Source: Paraburkholderia antibiotica
GTDB taxonomy: Bacteria; Pseudomonadota; Gammaproteobacteria; Burkholderiales; Burkholderiaceae
Length of the DNA stretch: 64,000 nt
Assembly: GCF_012927125.1 (NCBI RefSeq)
Contig: NZ_JABBFZ010000009.1
Span: forward strand, 1 to 64,000
Reading direction: 5' to 3'
Numbering within the stretch: position 1 is the first letter of the stretch; each line of letters begins with the position of its first letter. The translations under genes and the position numbers were made by a program. The notes below the pieces were generated by a model that had not been told where the DNA came from, ran no database searches, and worked only from the letters and a program-made list of their open reading frames with translations. Below are positions 15,701 to 23,495 of the stretch, in pieces.

Positions 15701-17282
15701 CGGTGACAACCGCACCCGTGGTGGTGGCCGTGCCGGTTTGCGCGAGGAGCGAAACGTCACCACCGCCCTGCACCGAACCGTCGACGGTTGCGTTCCGGCC
15801 TCCGCTCAGCGTCACGGTAGTGCCGCCCTGCACCGCGCCGTTGACGCTCAGATCCTGGCCCGCGACCGCCTTGATGCTCCCTGCCGCCGTGATGGCCGAG
15901 TCGAGCGTCAGATTGCCGTTGGTCGCTTCGAGATCGAGCGAGTTGGCGGACACGGAGCCCAGCGACATCGCGCCCCCGGCGATCAGGGTCGCACTGCCGC
16001 TGGCCGCCACCGACGACGAATTCAGGTTACCGCCCGCGTTCAGCGAGACATTCTGTCCGGCCGCGACGTTACCCGTCGCATTGATATCGCCGTTCGCCGT
16101 CACCGTGTAATTCTGGTTGGCGAGGCCATTGCCCGACACGGTCGTGGTGCCCGCGCTCGCGAGATTGACGTTCTGGTTCGCGAACGTCGTGCCGACAGCG
16201 ATGTCGCCGTTCGAGCTGACGACCACATTGCCCGCGGTCGCCGACAGCGCGCCTTGCGTGTTCACGCCCACGCCGGCGGCGGTCGACACGATGAAGACCT
16301 GCCCGCTCGTGACCGAACCGAACTGGTTCGCGTCGATGGCGACGCCACCGTTGCCGATCGCTGCCGCCGTATTGACCGAGCCGTTCGATGCGGTGCCGTA
16401 GCGGGTGCCGGTGGCATCCATCGCGGTCGGCGTGACGAGCTGATTGCCCGCGATGAGGTTGACGCGCTCGTCCGCCTGGAGCGGCGCATTGATGCTGAGC
16501 GTCTGGCCGATAAGATCGATGTTGCCCACCGTGCCGGCAATACCGGCACCGGGCCCGTTCACCCCTGGCGGTCCGTCGATCGAAATGTTGCCCGAATTCA
16601 CGCTGTACGCGAGCGCGCCGGCGTTCGCGAAGTCCGCCGACGTTCCGCCCACGCCCGTGAGGAACTGCACGGCCCCGGTGGTCAGCACGAGCCCAGGCAT
16701 GTTCGTGAGCGCCATGCCATTGACCGAAATACCATTCGGGTTGCTAATGATGACCGTGGCGGGATTGCCAAACACCTCCAGCGGCCCGAGTAAGGAAGAG
16801 GCCGGCCCCGTCGATGTGACCTGATTGATGATCGTCGTCGCGGTGCGGCCCGCGAGATTTGGGTTGGCGCCAAGTGCGCCGCCTAGCAGCGGCTTGCCAC
16901 CTGTCAGGCTGTTGTTCAACACGAGACCCTGACTGTCGACGTTGAACGACTGGTAGCGGTTCAAGCTCAAGCCGTTCGAATTCGGCGCGGTGATGTTGAC
17001 CGCCGGGATGCCGGTGCTGGTCTGCGTGATGGTGGGCTGGAACGGCAGCGGTGCGCGCGGATCGACAATCGGCGCTGCCTGCGCGGTCGCCTCGGCCAGT
17101 AGCAACGCCGGCGCGAAATACATCACGACCACCATGATCCACGCCGTCGCGCGCATCCATAGCGGACGCGGCGAACCGCCTGGGCAGGATGACCCAGCGA
17201 ATCGGCGCTCAGTCCATGCGCCGAAGCGCGCGAGATCGCGCTGCAATAAGCGCGCTGCCAGAAGGCGAGAACCGATCGTCAT
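9720..17282 (-). CDS. cdiA: CdiA-type contact-dependent inhibition exoprotein, full length
   Basis: A 2520-residue two-partner-secretion exoprotein. Residues 1-70 form an extended signal peptide (basic start, then WIMVVVMYFAPALLLAEATA). A TPS/haemagglutination-activity domain follows to about 330, with NPNGISVNG typical of TpsA proteins. Up to about residue 1750 come short beta-helix repeats (Ala-Gly-x-Asn/Asp-x-x-Leu, Gly-Asn-x-x-x-x-Gly). Then come a segment with NGLTNPDVYTPPPAV, a DUF637-like hydrophobic region, and a pretoxin with AAQNEALNN (a divergent form of the VENN-type motif) and PSGGATN. The variable tip (2422-2520) has YGVDEVVINGGTRTSG; its activity is not recognised. Secretion needs a CdiB/TpsB porin, which is not in this window. 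Immunity follows with 4-bp overlap. Confidence 0.9.
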   Translation of the reverse strand: MTIGSRLLAARLLQRDLARFGAWTERRFAGSSCPGGSPRPLWMRATAWIMVVVMYFAPALLLAEATAQAAPIVDPRAPLPFQPTITQTSTGIPAVNITAPNSNGLSLNRYQSFNVDSQGLVLNNSLTGGKPLLGGALGANPNLAGRTATTIINQVTSTGPASSLLGPLEVFGNPATVIISNPNGISVNGMALTNMPGLVLTTGAVQFLTGVGGTSADFANAGALAYSVNSGNISIDGPPGVNGPGAGIAGTVGNIDLIGQTLSINAPLQADERVNLIAGNQLVTPTAMDATGTRYGTASNGSVNTAAAIGNGGVAIDANQFGSVTSGQVFIVSTAAGVGVNTQGALSATAGNVVVSSNGDIAVGTTFANQNVNLASAGTTTVSGNGLANQNYTVTANGDINATGNVAAGQNVSLNAGGNLNSSSVAASGSATLIAGGAMSLGSVSANSLDLEATNGNLTLDSAITAAGSIKAVAGQDLSVNGAVQGGTTVTLSGGRNATVDGSVQGGGDVSLLAQTGTATTTGAVVTDGQLTVTGQQGVNLGGTVFSGGNATLGASAGSVTISGALATPGEVAVTAGQDVSVAGQVHSGQSSTITATRDVTLDGGVEVDGTGNATVNAGRDLTGSGAISVANDTTLVAGRNLSTTGAIQTGNNLAATAAQNLSVGATTAVGTETLTASAGSATLGGNALSGGDMSVSAGTDVTAQGSVQTLGNLGVNAQGGNLTATAPVQAAGNATLNAGQTLALNAQTTVSGDATLTGSDITTQGLSVGGNLTATARNSLDTSAGQLNAAFDANAPALTVNGNATLSGANVTTANAVIGGTYSATATNSLTTGGTAAYQGDATLAGGTVTNVGTQMAAGNLTVSGASVTNPGALSSLQTTTVNATDLNNSGSIYGSTSTLNVSNGTTNSGGLLATNALTLTTNSLDNSNGLIFAGDVNNPTSATGDATVNVNGGNGSFANTNGLILAQNSLTVNLPNQAIDPSAASMGTLSGDSAFNLSAQAINNSGAWTLPGTAVTVTATQGITNTGTINQGTGTLALNGAVSNSGTVTANDLTINGSLANQAGATVQANDAFTLNGSGTNAGTVEAVNTLNLVGSSYDNSNGVTQAGNSSSAAGSGNVNINLTGDLTNAGGTLTATNDLAITAANVINSAAGSSGTTTTTTTVENSALALGLVVGSESIVESGLYGSDGDRYCCINLPYGTYQATLADVLSADGISNLASIDAFLGPDSGWPKAQVSAPVTNGNTVTFVEVPTITGTSNTGNSIIQNLWFVETPDNASKAIATITVALPTATETTTTTGGAPGAGSVIAAGNDLAIRTGTLNNQGGTVSAGHDATLNVQSLSNGGSTYSSTVTDSVDVASINSFLSQAPSTLSIWSSFYGPNGLNVCPNGGAGMCIAPPGIKLAAAGTVTPISTSSSVTVQGATGQIVAGNNLNLSGGDLTNAGTLAAGTDVNIAASSFTNQGTHTGTMTTTAGCAAGYTGCSTGGTTNLNSQTYAYQQINSNVTAGHDIVIAAGTVANTYGNLVAGNNVVIGGAGTTSSAPTQAGSVTNTSGAIAAGNDVDINAATLTNTIAAPVQVHQNYGSATPFAGCGQDCEAYVDVQSANPATITANHDVNLQAGVFGNTGSLVTALNNVTIDAASSASSNNQYLNAYWHANLVSNTWGCAGDASLCSTLYGSAYSSGDIQNPAGLPDAVGLPDFVPATIQAGNTLSVNAPNLGNTGNVIGQTVALSGSQLVNGLTNPDVYTPPPAVSGQVITLGPLAVPGSATTTVNAAGQVTNANGQPVSVTGSAGVPAGVPVGVQTVGKPVVQPVQTVTGGSVSTPSYLVNNPASLVSGDLSPAALLAALPASLQPDTTQFYYDPYTQAQQVEQAALEATGKASFYNTTSATDSTSQASINNQDTQALYGAALQYAEQNNVALGTQLSAAQLALVNEPMLWYVEQTVPEPGCTATGSGACPTVQALMPEVLLPQNYAAVNADGEISGTNVTLNYADSILNTGTVNAQNLTVNTGTLTNEERSVNVGTIYQYQAELDGSITQTTGTVVQQGGFMSAANFELNAQAIDQIGGALQQINADGSIDTAGTQALLANLQSQLGSSFTQSTVSDNLTTTVMDQASAFDSAFMMVVISTIAIATSVVVGPGVGALLSSAMSQLNSGQAFSFGKVLESVGVAELTAGVDAGLGLDSFSSLGTNIVSSDPAVTLANLGDTALEIGEQSAVNAGISTAIEGGSFLTALENNVVTNVAAVGANAIGTYLPPGTVGNVLANSVLGCAGSAALGTGCAGGAIGGATSAVLSPWVIQQIDPSGAPLDQGQIAAVTALATLAGGGLAGVLGQNVQGAVTAAQNEALNNATKHLGVVLDTSSMTPQQKEEYEDTQVNVLTPTPNVGGAETASGGEEVTGVAPPIGNVTNPSGGATNNSIRLVEQDGSIYQFSIPGVNGDLSVVTEMTQNGNQLVLNGMHIDGPGAGSSSLSQLRNIARALGQQYGVDEVVINGGTRTSGASPGKVPRSITIKVNQ
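10030..12063 (-). repeat. segment of cdiA shared with the two truncated copies
   Basis: About 2 kb of the full cdiA, encoding the region from NGLTNPDVY to the pretoxin, recurs at 6880-8537 and 2131-3576 in the same orientation. Differences between copies are scattered single bases, indicating recent duplication or ongoing gene conversion. Crossovers here would replace the toxin tip and delete the cassettes between. Confidence 0.8.
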
Positions 17283-17860
17283 ACCCGTTTCTAGTTCGTG
17301 TTATTTACTGATTACGGCGCCCCATTCCCCTGAACGGCTCGCCGAATTATGTCGAGGCGGAAATTATCATGCTGTCGCCATAATTGGAATTAGCGCATTG
17401 CAAGAATTAACAATTAATCACCCAACATGATGAGCGCTCCCAAAATAATTAATTCAATACGAATAGATTTGATACTTGGAGAACGTTGAGCGCCAAGCCG
17501 AACTGCCAGATTAGCCCGTTCCGCCTTATACGAATTCAGGTTGATCGATATTCAATGGACGCCATCCCCAACATAATCTTTCAATTAGCTTTACATCAAA
17601 TCAAACTTGTCCTATTTATTTCGATATTGAGCATCCTTTTTTAAATTTAAATATTCTAGTTTTTGCATCGCCAACGGGAACGGAAAGGCAACGCGGCGAC
17701 TATCGAAACGAAATGACTTGTATTATCAGTCGCACCGCACAGCACCACCCCACCACTCCGGCCGTCATCGCCGATGCTTCGTCCGCGATCAACGCCCTCG
17801 GTCGAGGTATGCAGCACCTATCCTTAAGATGCCTCACCGGGCGTCGAACAGGAGAACGAC
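17283..17860. other. AT-rich intergenic region upstream of cdiA
   Basis: About 580 bp without a convincing gene and clearly AT-richer than its surroundings (17330-17660 is full of A/T runs). It must hold the cdiA promoter (minus strand) and that of the small plus-strand gene at 17861. I could not pick a clean -35/-10 pair. AT-rich DNA upstream of cdi genes is a usual target of H-NS-type silencers; that is inference. Confidence 0.5.
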
Positions 17861-18166
17861 ATGCGCATGCTGCTCAACATACGAATACCGAATGAACCGT
17901 TCAACACGCTCGTGCGCGAAGGCCGCATCGGCGTGCTGATGCAGAAGATTCTCGAGGAAACCCGGCCGGAAGCGATCTACTTCACCGAACAGCAAGGCAA
18001 ACGCGGCGCGGTAGCGGTCATCGACATCGCCGATGCGACGGCGATTCCCGCGCTCGCGGAACCGTGGTTCCTGCAACTGAACGCCGACTGCGAACTGCGC
18101 ATCGCGATGCTGCCCGAGGATCTGATGAAAGCCGGGCTCGACGCACTCGGCGATAAGTGGAAATAA
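17861..18166 (+). CDS. small conserved protein of the DUF3303-like type
   Basis: A 101-residue protein preceded by a good ribosome site (AGGAG ending nine bases before the ATG). It begins MRMLLNIRIPNEPFNTLVR, continues with EAIYFTEQQGKRGAV, and ends LDALGDKWK. This is a widespread proteobacterial family, often labelled panthothenate synthetase by transfer error, with an alpha-beta ferredoxin-like pattern. No catalytic residues or signal peptide are evident and the function is unknown. It stands alone between the divergent cdiA and the convergent hydrolase. Confidence 0.75.
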   Translation: MRMLLNIRIPNEPFNTLVREGRIGVLMQKILEETRPEAIYFTEQQGKRGAVAVIDIADATAIPALAEPWFLQLNADCELRIAMLPEDLMKAGLDALGDKWK

Positions 18167-18299
18167 CGCGCGGCGGAGATTGCCGCGTGGAGGCGTTCGC
18201 TTAGCGGTATTCGCTTGGCCGCGCTCACTGTGCGGTGTTGTCGGCGCATTGCAGCGAGCGCGCCGACAACGACAACACCAACATCCAGGTCCCTCAAAC

Positions 18300-19535
18300 C
18301 TACCGACCTGCCAACGCCAGCAACATCGAAGCCGCCGCCGTCGCCGCGACCTGGCAGCCGAGCACGATATGCGCCTCGGCCGTGTCCTCGATAAAGTCGT
18401 GGCTCACCCCGCCGATGCTCGGCACGAACATCATGCACGCCGGCATGCAGCGCGCGATCACCTGCGCGTCGTGCGCGGCGCCGCTCGGCATGTGCAGCCA
18501 TTGCCCCGGCGCGACCGCTTCGGCGGCCCGCGCGATGTGCTCCGCGAGCGTCGCATCCATGCTGACGGGCTCGATCGGTTCGTCGATGGACTGCAGCTCG
18601 ACGCCGACGGTGCGCTGCGCATTGAAATCGCGCACCAGCCCGGCAAGCGCCTGTTCCATCGCCTGTAGCCGCACGGGATTCGCGTCGCGGAATTGCAGGT
18701 ACATGTCGGCCGCACCAGGCACGACGCTCATCGCGCCCGGATCGAGATCGATGCGGCCGACGGTCCAGACCGTATCGGCATCGGCGAGCGCCTTGAACGC
18801 GTCGTTCATGCGCGCGATGAACGCGACCAACGCCGCGCCCGCATCGCGGCGGATCGCCATCGGCGTCGTGCCCGCATGATTGCGCTGGCCGGTGAAGCGC
18901 AGCTTCAGTTCGCGCAGCCCGACGATCGTCGTCACCACGCCGATCGATTTGCCGAGCGCTTCGAGCCGGCCGCCCTGCTCGATATGCGGCTCCAGATAAG
19001 CGACCTGACGTCCCGCCTCGAAACGCGCGCGCGGTCGGTCCGCGAGTCCCGCGGCCTTCAGCACGTCTTCGAGACGCTCGCCCTGGCGATTGGTCGCATC
19101 GCGAATCGTCGCGTCGACTGCCTCGCCAACGAAGCTGCGGCTGCCGAGCAACCCCGAGAACGTGCCCTCCTCGTCGATCCACGACGCGACGTCGACCGCG
19201 AGATGCCGCGTCGCATCGTTTTCGCCGAGCGCACGGGCAATCTCGAGCCCGTAGATCACGCCCATCGCGCCATCGAGCCAGCCGCCGGTCGGCTGCGTAT
19301 CCGTGTGCGAGCCGATCACGAGCGCCGGACCGCTATTGCGCGAACGCCCGAACACGGTACCCACGCCGTCGATGCGCGCATCGAGCCCGGCCTCGTTCAT
19401 CCTGCCGGCCAGCCACTCGCGCGCCGCCAGGTCCACCGGCGACAGCGACAGCCGGACCACGCCGGGCCCGGTCGCGCCGAAGCTGCGCAGCCATTTGAGG
19501 TCGGCTATCAGCCGGTCCGGATCGATCTTCACCAC
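18300..19535 (-). CDS. M20-family Zn amidohydrolase (N-carbamoyl-L-amino-acid hydrolase/allantoate amidohydrolase type)
   Basis: A 411-residue cytoplasmic peptidase-fold enzyme. Metal-binding motifs are in order: GSHTDTQPTGGWLDGAMG near residue 95 (His and bridging Asp), DEEGTFSG near residue 130 (Glu pair), and later HIEQGGRLE and GAAHDAQ (His ligands). This set defines the hydantoinase/carbamoylase subgroup of M20, which cleaves N-carbamoyl amino acids, ureidoglycolate or allantoate. The sequence alone does not fix the substrate. It lies 4 bp after the AraC regulator gene and is likely co-transcribed with it, hinting at regulation by its own substrate. Confidence 0.8.
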   Translation of the reverse strand: MVKIDPDRLIADLKWLRSFGATGPGVVRLSLSPVDLAAREWLAGRMNEAGLDARIDGVGTVFGRSRNSGPALVIGSHTDTQPTGGWLDGAMGVIYGLEIARALGENDATRHLAVDVASWIDEEGTFSGLLGSRSFVGEAVDATIRDATNRQGERLEDVLKAAGLADRPRARFEAGRQVAYLEPHIEQGGRLEALGKSIGVVTTIVGLRELKLRFTGQRNHAGTTPMAIRRDAGAALVAFIARMNDAFKALADADTVWTVGRIDLDPGAMSVVPGAADMYLQFRDANPVRLQAMEQALAGLVRDFNAQRTVGVELQSIDEPIEPVSMDATLAEHIARAAEAVAPGQWLHMPSGAAHDAQVIARCMPACMMFVPSIGGVSHDFIEDTAEAHIVLGCQVAATAAASMLLALAGR

Positions 19536-19539
19536 GTTG

Positions 19540-20631
19540 TCATCTCCTCTGATTGCGGGTTGCCGTCATGGCCGACGCCGCCGCGCGAAAATCGCCCGGC
19601 GACATCTCGTAAGCACGCCTGAACGCGCGATTGAAATCCGACGCGCTATTGAAGCCCCAGCCGTACGCGACGTCGATCACCGGCTTGTGCGGGTAGCGAC
19701 ACAACTCGTCGGCCGCTTCGCGCAGGCGGCGGTTGCGGATATACGCGGCGAGCCCGCCCTCCGGCTCGAACAGGCGGTAAAGCGTCGGCCGCGACAGTTG
19801 CGATATCGCGAGCACGCTGTCGACCGTCAGATCGGGCAGCCCGAGATTCGCATCGATATAGCGGCGCGCGCTCGCGAACATCGCGGTGCGTGCCGCCGCG
19901 CGCGCATTGCCGGTGAGGCCGTTCTGCCTGCCGAACGCCGCGGCGATCAATAACGCACAGGTGCGGATCGCCTGCTCGGCTTCGAGCGGATTCATCGTGG
20001 GCAACCGGCGGCACAGTTCGGCGAGATGCGCGGGAATCATGCGGCCGAGCGGCGTCTGATATTCGATCACGCTGCCATGAATCGACTCCGCTTCCGGCAG
20101 CACCGCCTCGATCATGTCGCGCGGCACGAACAGCGCGAGCATGTGGCACGGGCCGCGCACCATCCGCATCGGCTGATTCAGGTCGAGCGCGAGAATGCCG
20201 GGCCGCGTTTGCAGCGCGTCGCGCTTCGGATAGAGACCGGTGCTGGTTTCGAACAGGCCGTCGACGGCCACATGAAACACGAACTGGCGCAGGTTATCGG
20301 TCGAAATACGCGCGAGCGGGCGCGTCTGCGTAATCGGATCGGTACGGCAATCCATGAATGCCATGCCGCCGACGCGATAACTGTCGATGCTGCCGCGAAA
20401 ACCGTCGGCGAGTTGCCGCCGCGAAATCGGCACATCGAGAAGATGGCCGACGCGCTCGCGCCACGCGGGCAGTTGCACACGCGGCGCATCGCGATAGGTG
20501 TCGAAGTGGCTGTACTCGAAGTCCGCCGGCATGGTGGCGGCTTCGGTCGCCGTGCGGCTGGCTGCCGGATCGGTCGTCAAGGTATCTCCGCCAGTTTCGT
20601 CGTAAGCGACTGCATGATAGCGGTACTTCAT
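19540..20631 (-). CDS. AraC-family transcriptional regulator
   Basis: A 363-residue protein with an N-terminal sensor of the AraC_binding_2 type and a C-terminal pair of helix-turn-helix motifs at about 255-350 (SVLAISQLSRPTLYRLFE, then ADELCRYPHKPVIDVAYG, and FNRAFRRAYEMSPGDFRAA). The true start may be the internal ATG of MPADFEYSHFD. It precedes the M20 amidohydrolase by 4 bp on the same strand and probably controls that operon. The inducer is unknown. Confidence 0.85.
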   Translation of the reverse strand: MKYRYHAVAYDETGGDTLTTDPAASRTATEAATMPADFEYSHFDTYRDAPRVQLPAWRERVGHLLDVPISRRQLADGFRGSIDSYRVGGMAFMDCRTDPITQTRPLARISTDNLRQFVFHVAVDGLFETSTGLYPKRDALQTRPGILALDLNQPMRMVRGPCHMLALFVPRDMIEAVLPEAESIHGSVIEYQTPLGRMIPAHLAELCRRLPTMNPLEAEQAIRTCALLIAAAFGRQNGLTGNARAAARTAMFASARRYIDANLGLPDLTVDSVLAISQLSRPTLYRLFEPEGGLAAYIRNRRLREAADELCRYPHKPVIDVAYGWGFNSASDFNRAFRRAYEMSPGDFRAAASAMTATRNQRR

Positions 20632-20735
20632 AGGCCCACGCCAACGGGTCCGACGACGGCGGGCACGGCACGCGAGCGTCCGAGCCGCGCCCCGCGCCCC
20701 GTGCGCCGTACCCGCGTCCGGCGATTATCGACCCA

Positions 20736-21443
20736 TCACTTCCACAGCGTCCGGCCGAAGAACGTCAGCGTGCGATCCCACGCCTGCTGCGCCCACACCG
20801 GATCGTATTGGGTCTGCGCGATGCGGCCGGGGCCGACCGCGGCTTCGTTGGCGAACGCGTGGCGCGCCAGATAGCGATGAAACTCGAGGTCGACCTTCGC
20901 GTCGCCGAGCTTCTTTTCCAGCGCGTCGACGGTGTCGGCCGCGAAGAATTCGTCCTGCAGCGCCCAGTGGCCCATCACCGGCACGTTGATCTTCGACGCG
21001 TCGATATAGTCGAGCGGCGGGAAGCCGTACCAGACCACGCCGGCCGTCGCCTCGGGCACGTTGCACAGCGCGAGCAGCGTCAGCGCGCCGCCCATGCAAT
21101 AGCCGGTCACGCCGACCTTCGCCGAGTGCTGCTTCAGGTACTGGACCGCGCCGCGCACGTCCTGGCTCGCGGCATCGCCGAAATCGAGGCCGCTCATCAG
21201 GTGGTGCGCCTCTTCTTCCTCGACCGTCGACTTGCCGCGATACAGATCGGGCACGAGCGCGAAGTAACCGGCCTGCGCGAGGCGATCGGCGACGCCGCGA
21301 ATCTGGTCGTTCACGCCCCACCATTCCTGAATCACGACGACCGCGGGCGCGCCGGCGGTTTTTTGCGGCTTCGCGAGGTAGCCCTGCAGCTCCTTGCCGT
21401 CGGGGCGCTTGAACGTAATCATTGAACCTGCTGGTTGTGTCAT
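20736..21443 (-). CDS. dienelactone hydrolase family protein
   Basis: A 235-residue alpha/beta hydrolase. The nucleophile elbow is Gly-Tyr-Cys-Met-Gly-Gly (GYCMGGALTLLAL, near residue 125), giving the Cys nucleophile of dienelactone hydrolases; the acid is in ALQDEFF and the His in LARHAFAN. EWWGVNDQIR near residue 40 is also typical. The start is supported by GAGGAG shortly before the ATG. The classic substrate is 4-carboxymethylenebutenolide in chloroaromatic breakdown, but no such pathway genes are adjacent, so the real substrate is unknown. Confidence 0.85.
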   Translation of the reverse strand: MTQPAGSMITFKRPDGKELQGYLAKPQKTAGAPAVVVIQEWWGVNDQIRGVADRLAQAGYFALVPDLYRGKSTVEEEEAHHLMSGLDFGDAASQDVRGAVQYLKQHSAKVGVTGYCMGGALTLLALCNVPEATAGVVWYGFPPLDYIDASKINVPVMGHWALQDEFFAADTVDALEKKLGDAKVDLEFHRYLARHAFANEAAVGPGRIAQTQYDPVWAQQAWDRTLTFFGRTLWK

Positions 21444-21664
21444 CGGTTGCTCCTCTTGTGGACCTCGTAGACGAAACCGCTAGCATAGCGCCAGTGCAAG
21501 GAATTCCGCCTTTAGCCGCACCGTGCCGCCTGACGACACGATTGGACGCGATTCACCACGCATCGACGGGCGAATGCGGGCGGATTCAATTCGATGCGTT
21601 ATTCCAACGGCTAATGTCACGAAAAAAATAATAATTTCATGACAAATGGTTGACGTTTTTCACT

Positions 21665-21693
21665 TTCACAAATTCGATTAACGACGTTATACT
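21665..21693 (+). promoter_or_regulatory. sigma-70-type promoter for the 21700-21970 RNA
   Basis: TTCACA (21665-21670), a 17-bp spacer and TATACT (21688-21693): five of six bases in each box match the consensus, and the spacing is ideal. Transcription would start near 21700. No plus-strand gene follows before the terminator. Confidence 0.65.
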
Positions 21694-21699
21694 CGCGGC

Positions 21700-21970
21700 C
21701 ATGCGTTCTGGTTCACGAGCAGCGATGTTTAGTACCTGCAACGAAACATGCCGTTAGCCGAAGCCATCTGAAAAGCGAAATGAGAAAATGAAGGATCAAT
21801 AAGCGAAAAGTGAGGAACGTGCGGACCGATAGTCCGCGCGCTCTGGCCGTTGTCTGCTGGCAGCCATGCTGCGCGCCGCTACACGGCCTCATGTTCATGT
21901 CTCTCAGGTTCTGGCCAATATCCTCGGACGCCAGAATCTTTAGGCCGACACATTGTGTCGGCCTTTTTTT
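21700..21970 (+). ncRNA. candidate structured small RNA, about 270 nt
   Basis: The stretch is framed by a sigma-70 promoter and a strong intrinsic terminator and holds no convincing ORF. It can fold into successive hairpins: ATGTTT/AAACAT (21725-21730 with 21744-21749), GCGGAC/GTCCGC (21821-21826 with 21832-21837), GGCCGT/ACGGCC (21845-21850 with 21883-21888) enclosing GCAGC/GCTGC (21860-21872), TTCTGGC/GCCAGAA (21909-21915 with 21930-21936), then the terminator. An A/G-rich unpaired stretch lies at 21770-21815. TTCTGG also occurs near the 5' end (21706-21711) and could compete for CCAGAA. It does not carry the RNase P, SRP or tmRNA core motifs, and I see no 6S-like single rod. Function unknown. 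Confidence 0.6.
21942..21970 (+). terminator. intrinsic terminator of the candidate small RNA
   Basis: A perfect 10-bp stem (AGGCCGACAC at 21942-21951 with GTGTCGGCCT at 21955-21964), a 3-nt loop and seven T at 21964-21970. It faces the plus strand. Confidence 0.9.
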
Positions 21971-22171
21971 GTTCGGCAGCCTGATAAATCAAATTCCGCT
22001 CAAAGCCGCAAGCAGATTTGTCAAATCATGGACACTTATATCGGAATTGTCCGCATCGTGCTTCGAATTAATACCGGAACTTGAAGTGCATATTTAACTG
22101 GCCCATTTAAGCGCTTTTATCCATTTAGTGGGTTGGCGCGCAATCAAAAGCCGGCTATTGCGGGCGGTTGC

Positions 22172-23323
22172 TCAGAAGCGCTGCAACAGGCCGAATTGCA
22201 CGCCCGCGACCGGCGCGCCCGGATACGCGACCGGCAGCCCGGTCACGTTCACGCCGCGCAGCGTGAAGCTCGAGTCGTCGTGATTCGCCAGATAGGCGGC
22301 GCTGCAATAGAGGAGCAGCGTGCGCGACATGTCGTATTCGACCGCGGCGCTGAACTGGTCCGCGCTGCCGTTGGGGGTCGTGTAGTCGCGTACGTGCGCA
22401 TAGCCGAGCGCCGCGCGCAGATGAGCGGAAAAGCTGTACTGCGCGGACAGCGAACCGCCCGCGCCGTGATAGACCGGCGTGCCGCCCTCGCCGTTGAAAA
22501 ACGCCAGCCACACGCGCAGGTTGCCGAAGCCGTAGCTCGCGCCGCCCAGATTCGCGCGCAGCGACCCGGCGCCATGCGTCTGCTGACGCGCATACGACAG
22601 ATGCAGCGAGTCGAGATGGTAGGACGCGGTCACGTAATAGCCGTCGATGCCATTGCCGTCGTCCTCCGACGGATCGCGCGTCGCCATCATCACGGTCGTG
22701 CTGAAGCCGGCGACGCGCGGCGACAGATACGCGATCGCGTTGTTCGCGTACGGCGTGATCTTCGACAGGTTATTGAGTCCCGACGCGATCGTGCCCGCGC
22801 CGAAGGCATCGAGATCGCCCTTGAACGGGATATAGATCGGCGAATACTGACGGCCGAAGCGCACCTCGCCCCACGCGCCGGTGGCGCCGATCCACGCCTC
22901 GCGGTTGAAGATCGAGCCGGGCGCCTGCGCGGAGCCGTCGGTCGAGCTGAAGCCGTTCTCCAGCGTGAACACGATCGCCGTGCCGTTGCCGAGCGGCTCC
23001 GCGCCATGCAGCCCGAGACGCGAGCCGCGAAAGGCGCCCGAGTCGAGCCGTGGGGTCCAGCCGGAGCCGGCGTCGGTGATTTCGAGGCTGGTATCGAACA
23101 CGCCGTACAGCGAGACGAAGCCGCTATCGATGGACGCGGCGGCGGCGCCCGCGTGGAGCAGCAGCGCGCCGCCGACGAGCGCCGCGCTCAGGCTCGCGTT
23201 GAGGCGCGCGCTCGCGGCAGTCTTGCAGTGGCGAGCAGTGTTCGCCAGGGAAATCGGAGCGTGACGCAGGATGAGATTCTCCACGGATACATCGGCAGGT
23301 TGTAACGCGAGCGAACTTACCAT
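22172..23323 (-). CDS. general porin of the Gram-negative trimeric type
   Basis: An outer-membrane beta-barrel porin of about 380 residues. After a hydrophobic signal segment ending AGAAAASID, the mature protein starts with SGFVSLYGVFDTSLEIT and holds REAWIGATGAWGEVRFGRQ, the loop-3 region signature of burkholderial porins, and ends in a terminal Phe as needed for BAM insertion. The start is uncertain: several upstream codons are possible, and I chose the ATG of MVSSLALQ. It is divergent from the MFS exporter gene. Substrate unknown. Confidence 0.85.
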   Translation of the reverse strand: MVSSLALQPADVSVENLILRHAPISLANTARHCKTAASARLNASLSAALVGGALLLHAGAAAASIDSGFVSLYGVFDTSLEITDAGSGWTPRLDSGAFRGSRLGLHGAEPLGNGTAIVFTLENGFSSTDGSAQAPGSIFNREAWIGATGAWGEVRFGRQYSPIYIPFKGDLDAFGAGTIASGLNNLSKITPYANNAIAYLSPRVAGFSTTVMMATRDPSEDDGNGIDGYYVTASYHLDSLHLSYARQQTHGAGSLRANLGGASYGFGNLRVWLAFFNGEGGTPVYHGAGGSLSAQYSFSAHLRAALGYAHVRDYTTPNGSADQFSAAVEYDMSRTLLLYCSAAYLANHDDSSFTLRGVNVTGLPVAYPGAPVAGVQFGLLQRF

Positions 23324-23464
23324 GTTCGAGCGCGCATGACAGTACTGTTGCACGCAGAGCACCGCCCGCGTCTGTGCACGCTATCTGCGCGCTATCTGTG
23401 CGCTATTTGCCGCCGCACGTGTCGTTTTTCGCGCGACGCGTCGTTTCGAATCAGGGAAAACCCG

Positions 23465-23470
23465 TATAAT
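23465..23470 (+). promoter_or_regulatory. candidate -10 box upstream of the MFS exporter
   Basis: A perfect TATAAT lies about 26 bp before the TTG start at 23496, with no good -35 box. If used, transcription starts near 23477. Confidence 0.35.
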
Positions 23471-23495
23471 CCCTCAAGAGGTCAGACAACTTGCG

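Noticed and set aside
21700..21970. 6S, SRP, RNase P or tmRNA identity for the small RNA
   Set aside because: Core motifs of those RNAs are not visible and the fold is a row of hairpins; kept as unassigned.
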